Source of the DNA: Nitrospira sp.
GTDB lineage: Bacteria > Nitrospirota > Nitrospiria > Nitrospirales > Nitrospiraceae
Direction of reading: 5' to 3'
Assembly (NCBI GenBank): GCA_029194535.1
Contig: JARFXR010000001.1
Coordinates: 2,054,721-2,118,720 of the forward strand
Length of the DNA: 64,000 nucleotides
The notes below the pieces were generated by a model. That model was not told where the DNA came from, ran no database searches, and saw nothing but the letters and a program-made list of their open reading frames with translations. The position numbers and the translations under genes are program-made. Below, in pieces: positions 17,396 through 25,923 of this stretch. The stretch's first letter is position 1, and each line of letters begins with the position of its first letter.

Positions 17396-17878
17396 TTGCC
17401 CATTTCACCAACACTCAAAAGCCATCTCGATCGTGAACATGTTCATTACGATGTATTACCCCACAAGCGGACATTCCGCGCTACTGCCATCGCCCAGACG
17501 CTCCATACATTAGAACGAGAGATGGCCAAGGTTGTGATCGTCAAGGTGGACGGGCGGTTCGTGACAACGGTGCTGCAGGCAAGCTGGAACGTGGATCTCC
17601 ATCGCCTCAGGAAGATCTTCATGACCCGCCATGTGCGGCTCGCAACCGAGGAGGAGCTTACACGACTCTTCCCGGATTGCGAACTGGGCGCAATGCCGCC
17701 TCTCGGCACCCTCTATGGGCTTCCTGTGTATGTTGACCGGTCGCTCACGGATGATGAGGAGATTGTCTTTGAAGCCGGCACACATTCAGATGCGATTCGC
17801 ATGCGCTACTGGGACTTTGCCGCGCTCGTGTTTCCAGTGGTGGCGGAGTTCCACTGTCCGCCGGCCGCGATGAGATGA
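17396..17878 (+). CDS. YbaK/ProX-type aminoacyl-tRNA deacylase domain protein
   Basis: This 160-residue protein is a single YbaK domain: HVHYDVLPHKRTFRATAIAQ, then AKVVIVKVDGRFV with the conserved lysine, and a Gly-Thr-Leu-Tyr-Gly-Leu segment (about 104-109). Family members hydrolyse mischarged tRNAs such as Cys-tRNA(Pro). The TTG start is fixed by AGGAGG 7 nt upstream. It is not attached to a synthetase, so it acts in trans if active. The exact tRNA specificity cannot be read. Confidence 0.8.
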   Translation: MPISPTLKSHLDREHVHYDVLPHKRTFRATAIAQTLHTLEREMAKVVIVKVDGRFVTTVLQASWNVDLHRLRKIFMTRHVRLATEEELTRLFPDCELGAMPPLGTLYGLPVYVDRSLTDDEEIVFEAGTHSDAIRMRYWDFAALVFPVVAEFHCPPAAMR

Positions 17879-17911
17879 CGGATGAATGGAAAACGGTTTG
17901 GGAATTCCGTC

Positions 17912-17931
17912 ATTCCCGCGCAAGCGGGAAT
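17912..17931. repeat. Dispersed hairpin repeat ATTCCCGC/GCGGGAAT
   Basis: ATTCCCGC and GCGGGAAT flank a 4-nt loop and form a perfect 8-bp stem just after the deacylase gene. The same kind of hairpin is inserted in frame in hsdR (32445-32464). It may also act as a terminator, but it lacks a T tract. Confidence 0.5.
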
Positions 17932-17943
17932 CCAGGCGTCAGT

Positions 17944-18135
17944 TCAGAACCCCTCCCACACTTGATTTCTGTGTTCCCAGACAGGCTTGCGGGGATCGCT
18001 CGGGGATGACTCGATCGCCGGAACTTCCGCCCCTGCTGCCTCGGTGAGAGATGAGTCAACAAAGACTCCCGACCCCTTGGTTTTGTCTTCCGTAGTGGAA
18101 CCCACATCCCAGGCAGGGTATCTCTTATGAGGCAT
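17944..18135 (-). CDS. Possible small acidic protein
   Basis: This is a 63-codon frame (MPHKRYPAWDVGSTTEDK onward) on the same strand as the gene at 18155, with which its possible upstream extension overlaps. Composition is protein-like, but the ribosome binding site is weak and no family is recognised. Confidence 0.3.
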   Translation of the reverse strand: MPHKRYPAWDVGSTTEDKTKGSGVFVDSSLTEAAGAEVPAIESSPSDPRKPVWEHRNQVWEGF

Positions 18136-18154
18136 GTCTGCCACCGACGTTCCG

Positions 18155-18334
18155 TTAAGATTTCTTTCGGTACACGTTGAGCCCAACTTTTTCCTCCCGA
18201 TTCGGAATCGTCACATTCCCTTCCGTCGAAGCGATGATGATGGTCTTGCCTGATGCGGAAGGTCCAAACTCCTTCGAGAGATCCACTTTAATGGTCAGTA
18301 TCGTCCCATCCACAGTCATTTCAACGTTCTTCAT
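18155..18334 (-). CDS. Small conserved-looking protein
   Basis: This is a 59-residue beta-rich protein (TVDGTILTIKVDLSKEFGPS, then KTIIIASTEGNV). GAGGGG precedes the ATG at 18334. The fold resembles a small beta-sheet domain, and I believe similar proteins of unknown function are widespread. It is single-copy here and has no signal peptide, so it is probably cytosolic. Confidence 0.6.
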   Translation of the reverse strand: MKNVEMTVDGTILTIKVDLSKEFGPSASGKTIIIASTEGNVTIPNREEKVGLNVYRKKS

Positions 18335-18518
18335 GATGATATCCCCTCGGTGGTGTGACTGGTTGGTCCTCTTCGTCGGTCGTAGCGAATCCCCCTGGCA
18401 ACGAATCATGGCGCAGTGAACGTCGTCATGAGCCGGCCTTGCCCGAGGCATAGCGTCGTGTGTTCGCTCTCGCTATTCTACGGGAAGAGCGCGTCCGGTT
18501 GCACGACCATCGATCCAC

Positions 18519-18969
18519 TTACCGTGCCGTGAATCCTCCATCGATGACCAGTTCGGTGCCGGTCACACACGCGGCTTCGTCGGACGCCAGATACAGCATG
18601 CCATAGGCGGCTTCTTCCGGCTGCGCGATGCGACCAAGGGGAAGATGGTCTTTGACCTGCCGGCTGCTTCGCGCATGGCGGGAGAAGCACCTCTGCATTG
18701 TTCACCAGAATGTCGAGCCGACCGAGCGTTTCCAAAGCCGTGTGAATGACGTGGCGCCACGAGTCTTCCTGGGTCACGTCCCGAGCGGCAAAGCAGACAC
18801 GCCCGCCCTCGGCATGAAGGTTGGTCACCGCCTGTTCGCCTTCAGGGCGGTCACGCTGTCGGATCACCACGGAGGCATCCTCGCGCGCGAAGAGCCTGGG
18901 TCTCGCCAATCCCAGTCCCCTGCCACCTCCGGAAATCGCCGCAACCGTTCCTTCAAGACATCGTCTCAT
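18519..18969 (-). pseudogene. Decayed SDR-family oxidoreductase
   Basis: The first 93 codons encode an SDR N-terminus: a Rossmann glycine motif (SGGGRGLG), a conserved segment (ARDVTQEDSW) and LDILVNNA. The active-site SxxxYxxxK region is missing. The C-terminal part (LGRIAQPEEAAYGMLYLASD, then TGTELVIDGGF) is present in another frame and ends with TAA at 18519. The total of about 450 bp, against about 750 bp for an intact gene, indicates an internal deletion plus a frameshift. Confidence 0.75.
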
Positions 18970-19026
18970 CTTGCGTCAAAATCGACATCTGCTGGACTTT
19001 AGAGAGCGCTGGTGAGAAGAACAACT

Positions 19027-19494
19027 ATGACCTACCCTGCTTTGATGTGCTTGGGTGCGGTCTTCGCGATGGCCGCGGCCACCGCCCATGCTCAATCGGC
19101 TCGGAGCGACGGTGAACAGAGTTCGTCGCATGCCGAGGCGAAACCTCCTCCGATTGAGTCACCAGTTCCCGCAACCAGACTGCCCGATTCTCAATCTGAC
19201 ACGGCATCCCTCTCGCCGCTCGCGCAACCACCAGCCAGCCGAATCTCAGAATTGGCACAGCTCAAGGCGATCACCCTGTTGGCTGTGCTGCCGTACTTCA
19301 ACTCACTCGCCCAGCTGGCCCAGCTCTCAACAGCCGAGAAGGAGTCGTTCGCGCTCAGGTTGTTGCGAGATATCAACAACTGTGAAACCCCTGCGTGTTT
19401 GGTCAGCGTCCAAGCGGAGTTGAATAGAACCCTGATGGATCGGCTTGTGAGCCTCTACAAGAATGTGGGTTGGGGTCGTCGCTCCTCCCTCTAA
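19027..19494 (+). CDS. Exported protein of unknown function
   Basis: This 155-residue protein has a signal peptide cleaved after AHA. A Ser/Pro-rich linker follows, then a helical domain (RISELAQLKAITLLAVLPYF onward) with two cysteines (NNCETPACL) that probably form a disulfide. GAGAAG precedes the ATG at 19027 by 7 nt; a GTG at 19012 is an alternative start. It is probably periplasmic. Confidence 0.6.
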   Translation: MTYPALMCLGAVFAMAAATAHAQSARSDGEQSSSHAEAKPPPIESPVPATRLPDSQSDTASLSPLAQPPASRISELAQLKAITLLAVLPYFNSLAQLAQLSTAEKESFALRLLRDINNCETPACLVSVQAELNRTLMDRLVSLYKNVGWGRRSSL

Positions 19495-19524
19495 TCTAAC
19501 GAATTCACCTGCCTGCGCAGGAAG

Positions 19525-19544
19525 CCACGGCTGTCAAGCCGTGG
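19525..19544. terminator. Possible bidirectional hairpin terminator
   Basis: CCACGGCT-GTCA-AGCCGTGG forms a perfect 8-bp stem 30 bp after the + gene that ends at 19494, which converges with the - gene that ends at 19656. No T tract follows. A palindrome CCTGCGCAGG (19512-19521) immediately precedes it; this is the same core seen inside the restriction genes. Confidence 0.35.
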
Positions 19545-19655
19545 GGCTCCGCTGTGGTCGAATAAGTCACCGGGTCGCTCCTTCTGAAAGAATCACGCAA
19601 GAGGGGACACGAATCGGTGTGCGACCGAAGACCAACGCCAGGGGTCGGGTTATCC

Positions 19656-20381
19656 TCAGTGCGTCCAGATCTGCTCGGGTGACTCCGCAAACGGATACAC
19701 GTGCACCATCCAGCCGAAGAGCTGCGGATGGAAGCGCCCATTGGCTTGATCGCATTCGGCTTTGGTAACGATCGAGCCTTTCGGTCCGAACTTCTTCCAA
19801 TCCGCGTGCTGCACATCCTGTTTCTGGGGCAGGCAGATATTCACATGAGCGTGCCACTGCGCCACGCTCAGCGGAATGCGTTTGTTCAGATCTTCCTCGC
19901 GTTCCCACTTCGGCGCCGTGAACATTGCGCCTTCCAGCTCATAGCCGCCAGGCGCCTCCCGGTATAACAGCGAGGTCGGCTGCTTTGGATCGAAGCTGAA
20001 GGCCGCCTTGAATCCATTCATCTTGCGCGTAAAGTGATAGTGTGTCTGCCGCACGTTCGGCAGGAATGGTTCATAGCCCTCATCCTGAGCGAAGCGATAC
20101 TCTCGAAATGGTGCCAACGCCTGTCGCAGCTGCCGAAGGATATCCCATGCCGTCGCCTGGTCTGCCTGATTCGCCGAGCGAAGCGTCGTCCATCGGAAAT
20201 GCGGTCCCAGATGCGCATGAGAGCCGGCCATGGAGAGCACCGCCTCGGCCTCATGGTCCCCATGCAGCTGCTCTTCTTCTACATTTGCATGCGACATCGT
20301 CTCCTGCATTGTCTGCGCTGGCTGCTTGGCAGAACAGGAGAGCGTAAAGAGTAATGCGAGAATCAAGACCGGGGAAAACAT
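19656..20381 (-). CDS. His-rich lipoprotein of unknown function
   Basis: This 241-residue protein has a short leader ending in LFTLSC. Histidine-rich stretches (HGDHEAEA, GSHAHLGPHF, THYHFTRK, QWHAHVNIC) suggest metal binding. The C-terminus contains a conserved-looking FGWMVHVYPF. It is probably an outer-membrane or periplasmic lipoprotein. The function is not recognised; metal binding is inference from histidine content. Confidence 0.65.
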   Translation of the reverse strand: MFSPVLILALLFTLSCSAKQPAQTMQETMSHANVEEEQLHGDHEAEAVLSMAGSHAHLGPHFRWTTLRSANQADQATAWDILRQLRQALAPFREYRFAQDEGYEPFLPNVRQTHYHFTRKMNGFKAAFSFDPKQPTSLLYREAPGGYELEGAMFTAPKWEREEDLNKRIPLSVAQWHAHVNICLPQKQDVQHADWKKFGPKGSIVTKAECDQANGRFHPQLFGWMVHVYPFAESPEQIWTH

Positions 20382-20407
20382 AATTTACACCTGACTCATC
20401 ATACTCA

Positions 20408-20578
20408 TTATGGTTGAGAGTGGTCCAATTGTTGTTCTGCTTGCGATTTCTGGGCAACCAGAGGCAGGTTGATGATTTCAGGATCGGGGGGCCAAGCCCC
20501 GTCTGCGAGGACATCCGCAATGACGTCTGGAACGATCCACAGCATATTTCCAAGAATGGTGGCGATAGCATTGAGGAA
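20408..20578 (-). pseudogene. Truncated copy of the PEGA-like lipoprotein gene
   Basis: The reading LNAIATILGNMLWIVPDVIA onward matches the last 50 or so residues of the lipoprotein at 16262, with substitutions. The N-terminal two-thirds, including the lipobox, are absent. The breakpoint lies about 10 bp from a repeat element (20589-20613), which suggests loss or rearrangement at that repeat. Confidence 0.7.
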
Positions 20579-20588
20579 GAAAGGGAAC

Positions 20589-20613
20589 AGCCTGTCCCCT
20601 TTCTTGCCTCTCA
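20589..20613. repeat. Single arm of the GAGGCAAGAAAGGGGAC repeat
   Basis: This 25-bp sequence is identical to the right arm of the inverted repeat at 23021-23107. It abuts the truncated lipoprotein copy. Confidence 0.6.
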
Positions 20614-20808
20614 TGCGCTCCTACAGAATCACCGGTAAGACTCCACGGGCGCCAGCTTGAGGCGAACCGGGGAAGCCGCTAATCAACGTGAGTATTAGGG
20701 CATTGGAAAAGCCTCCCGGCACCTTTTCTGTGCTTTCTCTATAGTCATGTCCCACAAACTAGAAAACCTTGACCAACGCCTCGCCTTCGCATCTTTTCTC
20801 CGATTGTC

Positions 20809-21912
20809 TCATGTGACTTGTTTGCACACAGCCCAACCGATATCGGGTTCAACGTGTCCCGTCGCGTGATGCCCCTTAACCCCGATAAATCCTGCGATAA
20901 GATCGAAATCCAATGCTGCATCCGTCCCCTGGAATCTCACGACAACTGGGGCCCGAGAAAGGCCGTTAGGCACAATTCCTGGTGAGATCCCTTCTTCGAT
21001 TGTCACTTCTTCCTGCCGAATACTCAAGAATGGATTTCTGACCGTCGGCGCATTTGTCCGATAGTCCTTCACATACGGAAAGAGATTTGCAAGCCAGCCG
21101 GTCATAACATTGCCCCCATAGACCTCCTTAGGCTTGTAAATATGACGCCAAAACGGAAGTGAGGGAGCGCCTTCGGCTGATTCAACTAGCGCATCACAGA
21201 TATGCTTGATGCGGTCCGTCCACCATTCGAGATGGTAGTCGGCCATCAGATCGACGCGTGCTCGAATCTCTACCCAGTCATCAACTGTGCCTTTCAACGT
21301 TACCGACGGAATCCCACAAATGCACATGAGCTCGTATTCGAAATACTGCTGAAACGCGTTCATCATGGCCACCTGACTGGCGGTTCTCGTGATCGCGGTT
21401 GTGGTGCTGAAGTTACAGATGAGCCGTTGATAAAGGTCAGCTCGGACATGGGCTTCGATTCCAGCGCTCCATTGTTCGACCACATCAGGCCATTCCTCAC
21501 TGCTAGGAATCTCTAGGACGCTTACAGAAAGACTGACCCTTCCCTTGTGATCAACAAACCGGGACCGGAGCGCTTCCGCGTGATTGTTAATGTGTTGGGC
21601 AAAGCCCTGAGCGAGCGCCAGCCAAATCACATCCGGCGTCAGAATCAAAGGCCGATGTTCGCTGAATGCAAGATGAACGGCGTTCACAAGGCCATGCTCC
21701 CCGACTTCTGGCCCCCAAATAACCTTAGACGAAGCATCATGACTAAAGGCCAGCAGCGGTCGGCCCAGAGTTTCTTCGACTTTGGATTTGGCGCGTCTCA
21801 AGCTCGATCGCCGGGCACTTGGTTCGACATCATCGACACGAAAGCAGATTTCGTTCGCCGATCGGTGAAGAATTGAGGCGTGATCGCTTTGGCGTACGGT
21901 GAGATCGCTCAT
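20809..21912 (-). CDS. DUF4419 domain protein
   Basis: This 367-residue protein carries DUF4419 hallmarks: ILTPDVIWLALAQGFAQHI, FSTTT near residue 168, GIPSVTLKGTVDDW, and a late GGNVMTGWLANLFPYV block. The family is scattered in bacteria and fungi and has no assigned reaction. GAGGGG precedes the ATG. The more AT-rich composition, the repeats on one side and the IS remnant on the other fit acquisition by transfer. Confidence 0.75.
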   Translation of the reverse strand: MSDLTVRQSDHASILHRSANEICFRVDDVEPSARRSSLRRAKSKVEETLGRPLLAFSHDASSKVIWGPEVGEHGLVNAVHLAFSEHRPLILTPDVIWLALAQGFAQHINNHAEALRSRFVDHKGRVSLSVSVLEIPSSEEWPDVVEQWSAGIEAHVRADLYQRLICNFSTTTAITRTASQVAMMNAFQQYFEYELMCICGIPSVTLKGTVDDWVEIRARVDLMADYHLEWWTDRIKHICDALVESAEGAPSLPFWRHIYKPKEVYGGNVMTGWLANLFPYVKDYRTNAPTVRNPFLSIRQEEVTIEEGISPGIVPNGLSRAPVVVRFQGTDAALDFDLIAGFIGVKGHHATGHVEPDIGWAVCKQVT

Positions 21913-22248
21913 GTGACACCCCTCAGATTAGGTAGGACATGGCACGCTTTCCTTTAGAGAGGCAGGAGGTGTGCCTGCTGAAGATTAGCCGAAACAGTGA
22001 TACTTGCGATGATGCGAAGTCAAGAGCTGTACTCGGTGGGATCAAAAAGGATCCGGTTTTGACCTATCCTGGAAGCAAACTGATACAGTTAGGCGGTCAG
22101 AGACGGGAACCAACAAAGAGAAGAAAGGAGACGGGCTCACTGCTGTCCAAAATAATCTACCCCAGCGGCTCCTTCCCGCATGATTGCCGCCTCTCGGACG
22201 GTTTTGGGTCCGGTGCTCGGAGGAGGTTGCCTCTGCTGCTGTCCAAGA
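21913..22248. other. Gene-free interval before the IS remnant
   Basis: I see no supported gene. The right part may be non-coding DNA of the insertion element that ends at 22249. Confidence 0.4.
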
Positions 22249-23020
22249 TCATGTGGTGAACAGTCTCCCCTGTGTGAGCGCTGGTGTGCGCAGCGGGCAG
22301 TCAAAGGGCGCATTGAGCCACGCCCACCGATCCCGATCGATCAACAGGTTGAAGCGGAGCAGCGCCGCGAGGTTCGAGAGGCTCCAGGGCCACGTGGACT
22401 TGAGCTGCAAGAACTTCAGCAGCAGCATCGCGAGCAACGCGATCCAGATCTGCACCTGCACGGCGTTCACCGTGGTCCCCACGAAGGTCTTGATCTTCAG
22501 ATGCTGCTGGAGCGCTTTGAACAAGAGTTCGATCTGCCACCGCTCCTTATAGAGGGCGGCGATCGTGCTGGCGGTCAGGTGCATGAGGTTCGTCAGAAAC
22601 GTCAGCCGGCGCTGCTGCACCTCATCCCAGATGCTCACCTGCCGCAGCGGCACGGGACACCGGTCGGAGGCATGCAAGCCGGTCAGGCGAATGACCTCAT
22701 CAGCCAGCACTGGGCCACGGGCCGACACCGGACGCTGCTCCAGGACCTCATAGAGCATGTTGGTGCGGGGCCGCGTGACGCATCCGACGTTGGTGAGGTC
22801 CAGCGATGATACAGGGCAGAGTCGAGGTAGCCCCGATCGACCGCCACGATGGTGCCCGGCGCCAACGTGCGCTGTTGGGCCACGCGCACATCGTTGGTAT
22901 CGCCGTTGGTCACGAGGGCCCAGCAGGGCAGACACCCCTGGTGATCGAGCTGGAGATGGAGGTTGATGGCGCCTTTCGCCCGTTGAAACCGAGCCCAATC
23001 GAACACCGTGGCACAGAGGG
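22249..23020 (-). pseudogene. Broken IS4-type transposase
   Basis: The 5' part reads VFDWARFQRAKGAINLHLQL and VAVDRGYLD, the central DDE region. A frameshift near 22800 moves the rest to another frame (CVTRPRTNMLYEVLEQR onward), which ends with the IS4 signature YKERWQIELLFKALQ. The N-terminus with the first catalytic Asp is missing; the gene is cut off at an inverted repeat at 23021. It cannot encode an active enzyme. Confidence 0.8.
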
Positions 23021-23107
23021 GAGGCAAGAAAGGGGACGGGCTGCTTTTCCGGAAATCACTAGCCTTGAGGCCTCATGAAAAAGCAGCCTGTCCCCTTTCT
23101 TGCCTCT
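23021..23107. repeat. 87-bp long inverted repeat
   Basis: The arms GAGGCAAGAAAGGGGAC(G/A)GG plus CTGCTTTT face each other across about 30 bp and match over nearly 30 bp. One arm also occurs alone at 20589. The element truncates the transposase remnant. It is non-coding and would form a strong cruciform or RNA hairpin. Confidence 0.7.
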
Positions 23108-23280
23108 CAGCAAGGCAGGCTCGCATCGTAGTGCCGATAAAGTCTGATGCTGACCACTGCCAAAAGTCGTGAAGCCTGACTGGCAGAGTCTGCTCACTCA
23201 GCGTGAAATGTTCCTCCCCTGTTCTTCTGAGAATCGGTATGAAGGGGTAGCTAGCAGCTGAATCGTTCACGTTTTGCGAA

Positions 23281-24831
23281 TCAATCATGAGTTTTCATTT
23301 CGTCGCGGCCGAGGTCATTTGCGATCAATCGAAACTGTTCGAGCGCTGCTTCTAGGTCGTCCACGATCTCTTGGGCGATGACATCCGGATTGGGAAGGTT
23401 GTCGGAGGCTTCGAGGGATTCGTCTTTGAGCCAGAAGATGTCGAGGCTGGCTTTGTCGCGGGCGATGAGGTCGTCGTAGCCGTAGGCACGCCACCTGCCT
23501 GCAAACTGACCAGTTTGCGCAGGCAAGGCGTCCTTCATCTTGTCTGTCCAGGTAGGCTTTCGATCATGACGATTGGCCGGGTGATAACAACGGACAAAAT
23601 CATCGAGATCTTCTCGCTTGAGCGGGTTGGTTTTGAGCGTGAAGTGCTGGTTGGTGCGGAGATCGTAGATCCAGAGTTTCTTGGTCCAGGGCGTTTCACT
23701 CGCCGGCTTCTTGTCGAAGAAGAGGACGTTGGCCTTCACGCCTTGCGCATAGAAAAGGCCTGTAGGCAGACGGAGCAGCGTGTGCACGTCGCAGTTATGC
23801 AGCAATTTCCGCCGAACCGTTTCCCCTGCCCCGCCTTCGAATAGCACGTTGTCCGGTACGACCACGGCAGCGCGGCCATTCACCGCGAGGATGGTCTTCA
23901 CATGCTGGACGAAGTTCAGTTGCTTGTTAGAGGTCGTGGCCCAAAAGTCGTCGCGCTCGTAAGTCTCGCGCTCTTTGGAGACTTCACCATCCTGCCCGAC
24001 GACCGTATAGCTGCTCTTCTTGCCGAACGGAGGATTGGTGAGCACGAGGTTGAACCGTTCGCCTGGATCGGAGGCGAGTGAGTCGGCCGCTTCGATGGCC
24101 TCGAAGTCCTGCGAGCCGATGCCGTGCAGGAGCAGATTCATGGCGCAGAGACGGACGACACTCTGGACCAACTCATAGCCTTTGAGTGTTTCTTCCTTCA
24201 GCTTCTTCTTTTGAGGCTTGGTCAGATTCGGATTGTGCCTCACCACATAGTCGTGCGCGGCAAGCAAGAACCCACCCGTTCCACGGGCCGGGTCGCAGAT
24301 TGTCTCGCCAGGTTTGGGAGCGACCGCTTCCACGACTTTTTCAATCAGCGGACGCGGCGTGAAGTACTGGCCTGCCCCACCCTTCACGTCCTCGGCGTTC
24401 TTTTGGAGTAGGCCTTCGTAGGCCTCGCCTTTCACGTCGGCGCTCATCGCCGACCAGTCCTCTTTGTCGATGAGGTCCACGATCAGGCGGCGTAGTTTGG
24501 CGGGGTCTTGGAATTTGTTTTGCGACTTATTGAAAATCAGCCCGAGGAGGCCCTTCTCGTTGCCGAGCTTTTCCAAACTGTGGCGGTAGTGATCGAACAG
24601 CTCATCGCCGTCCTTCTTGAGCAGGCTGTGCCAACTGTATTTGTCGGGAACAATGCTGGCTGGCTTGCCTGCGCCAGAGGCAGGCAGGTATGGCGGCTTC
24701 GTCCGTTCGTCGGCCATCTTGAGGAACAGCAGATAGGTCAACTGCTCGACGTAATCGCCATACGACATTCCATCATCCCGAAGCACATTGCAGTAATTCC
24801 AAAGCTTGCTGACGATAGCCGATGGACTCAT
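23281..24831 (-). CDS. hsdM: Type I restriction-modification DNA methyltransferase subunit HsdM
   Basis: This 516-residue N6-adenine methyltransferase has an N-terminal helical domain (IVSKLWNYCNVLRDDGMSYG), GAGQYFTPRPLI, the SAM motif CDPARGTGGF and the catalytic NPPF (LVLTNPPFGKK). It methylates the HsdS target and supports restriction by HsdR. Two short palindromic DNA elements are inserted in frame: near residue 50 (LPASGAGKPAS) and near residue 440 (LPAQTGQFAGRW). Both sit in loops, so the enzyme may remain active. Three truncated copies of its 5' end lie upstream on the same strand. The ribosome binding site is weak. Confidence 0.9.
   Translation of the reverse strand: MSPSAIVSKLWNYCNVLRDDGMSYGDYVEQLTYLLFLKMADERTKPPYLPASGAGKPASIVPDKYSWHSLLKKDGDELFDHYRHSLEKLGNEKGLLGLIFNKSQNKFQDPAKLRRLIVDLIDKEDWSAMSADVKGEAYEGLLQKNAEDVKGGAGQYFTPRPLIEKVVEAVAPKPGETICDPARGTGGFLLAAHDYVVRHNPNLTKPQKKKLKEETLKGYELVQSVVRLCAMNLLLHGIGSQDFEAIEAADSLASDPGERFNLVLTNPPFGKKSSYTVVGQDGEVSKERETYERDDFWATTSNKQLNFVQHVKTILAVNGRAAVVVPDNVLFEGGAGETVRRKLLHNCDVHTLLRLPTGLFYAQGVKANVLFFDKKPASETPWTKKLWIYDLRTNQHFTLKTNPLKREDLDDFVRCYHPANRHDRKPTWTDKMKDALPAQTGQFAGRWRAYGYDDLIARDKASLDIFWLKDESLEASDNLPNPDVIAQEIVDDLEAALEQFRLIANDLGRDEMKTHD
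23496..23525. repeat. In-frame palindromic element in hsdM (C-terminal)
   Basis: TGCCTGCAAACTG, a 2-nt loop, then CAGTTTGCGCAGGCA form a 13-bp stem with a GC bulge. The frame stays open through the element, adding roughly ten residues (PAQTGQFAG). The core CCTGC...GCGCAGG is shared with the element in hsdR at 32726. Confidence 0.7.
24666..24686. repeat. In-frame palindromic element in hsdM (N-terminal)
   Basis: TGCCTGC and GCAGGCA form a 7-bp stem around a 7-nt loop. The element encodes part of LPASGAGKPAS, which standard HsdM proteins lack between KPPY and SIVP. Confidence 0.55.
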
Positions 24832-24893
24832 TTTGTGATGGTCTCACTCCAAGGCATGCGGTACAATTGCACTCAAGCCAAGAGGCTACAGCC

Positions 24894-25085
24894 GTGAAGA
24901 ACAAGTCTCTGATTGAAACCAATCCCTACCTGGGGAATCCCAAGAAGTATCGAAAAGTCTTAATCCTCAATGTTGCAAGTTCAACTGCGATCGAGACGGG
25001 TGCTTCTGTGGAATCCATCGTCCGAAGGCTCACAGACGCATCCAAGATGAAAAGAATGAAGAAGCCGAGGGGCTCAAGTCATTGA
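24894..25085 (+). CDS. Small hypothetical protein
   Basis: This 63-residue protein starts at a GTG (MKNKSLIETNPYLGNPKKYR). It continues with SSTAIETGASVESIVRRL and a basic tail. I recognise the pattern as a small conserved protein of unknown function often found in accessory regions. It is on the plus strand, divergent from hsdM. AGAGG lies upstream of the GTG. Confidence 0.55.
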   Translation: MKNKSLIETNPYLGNPKKYRKVLILNVASSTAIETGASVESIVRRLTDASKMKRMKKPRGSSH

Positions 25086-25103
25086 TGCGGCGTGGGCTCT
25101 TGC

Positions 25104-25334
25104 TTATCGCGAAGCCAGCTCACGGGCGTGGGTGATCTCGCGCTTGCCCACAGGGCGGACCTGGGCAGCTTCCACCGTAATGACCGCAGCAGTCTTCCCT
25201 TCCAGGGTGGTGAACTCCACCTCGTACGCCTGGCCATCCCGATAGACATGCACCACTGTACCCACGTCGCCTGCCACAAGCCCTTCGGCGGGCACGGTCG
25301 CAGCCAACACCACTCGATCGTGTTCTTTAATCAT
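25104..25334 (-). CDS. DUF4926 protein (copy 1)
   Basis: This 76-residue small beta-barrel protein (GDVGTVVHVYRDGQAYEVEF) belongs to DUF4926, a family of unknown function common near toxin-antitoxin and restriction genes. GAGGAG lies 8 nt before the ATG at 25334. The upstream DUF6883 gene runs into it in the same frame because of a frameshift, but the native start is well marked. Related copies lie at 27158 and 28522. Confidence 0.75.
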   Translation of the reverse strand: MIKEHDRVVLAATVPAEGLVAGDVGTVVHVYRDGQAYEVEFTTLEGKTAAVITVEAAQVRPVGKREITHARELASR

Positions 25335-25336
25335 GG

Positions 25337-25679
25337 TCAGGGCTCCTCTTCTCTCGGATAGGCCGTCACGAGGCGCGGCACATCCCCCCGCATCAACAAT
25401 CCAGACAGTCCGTACCATTGCCGTCCGACCATCTGGTGTCTGAAGCAGCCCATCTACAATATACTTGTGCCCGTGACGGGATGTCATGCTTTTTGTGAGA
25501 GGAGAGTCCCGCACCACGCGCCGGAGCGCGTTAGCCAACGCCTCCCATGACTCTCGCCGAAACCCGAGTGCAGTAAAGAACTCCGCCTTCCCGTATCCAT
25601 CCGGATGAGCCTCGTTCAGCAGGTAGTCCCTCACTTTGTCATGTTCGACGACGGCACGTTCGCTGTTAGGTACGTTCAT
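25337..25679 (-). pseudogene. DUF6883 gene with a frameshift in a G6 run
   Basis: The first 95 or so residues (DKVRDYLLNEAHPDGYGKAE onward, then DGRTAMVRTVWIVDAG) match DUF6883. The expected end, DVPRLVTAYPREEEP and a TGA at 25337, is present but out of frame after a run of six G (near 25390). As read, the protein would continue through DUF4926. The shift may be a real mutation, a phase-variable tract or a sequencing error. The related remnant at 27391 preserves the expected ending (GGQVPRFVTAYP). Confidence 0.65.
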
Positions 25680-25857
25680 TTAGACAACCCCGGGCACAGC
25701 CGTTGTAGCTCATCCCGTCTGCCTGTGCGAGGTACGCAGACAGGTCGTCGCGCCTGCCTGCCGCGCATTGCTTGGCCCGCCTGCATGGCTGCGAGCAGGC
25801 GCAGGCAGAGAGGACGTTGCAGTAGTTCCAGAGTGTTTGGACGATGGCGAAGCTCAT
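25666..25857 (-). pseudogene. hsdM 5'-end fragment A
   Basis: The frame begins MSFAIVQTLWNYCNVL and, after a stretch derived from palindromic repeats, resumes DGMSYN. These are the first and next codons of HsdM. It lacks everything downstream and overlaps the start of the DUF6883 gene. It differs in sequence from intact hsdM, so it is not a recent copy of it. Confidence 0.75.
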
Positions 25858-25923
25858 TGCGCACGATCGCCTGTATGGTGGAATTGTTTATTGATCGAAC
25901 GTGACCCTGGCTGACCGGGAAAC

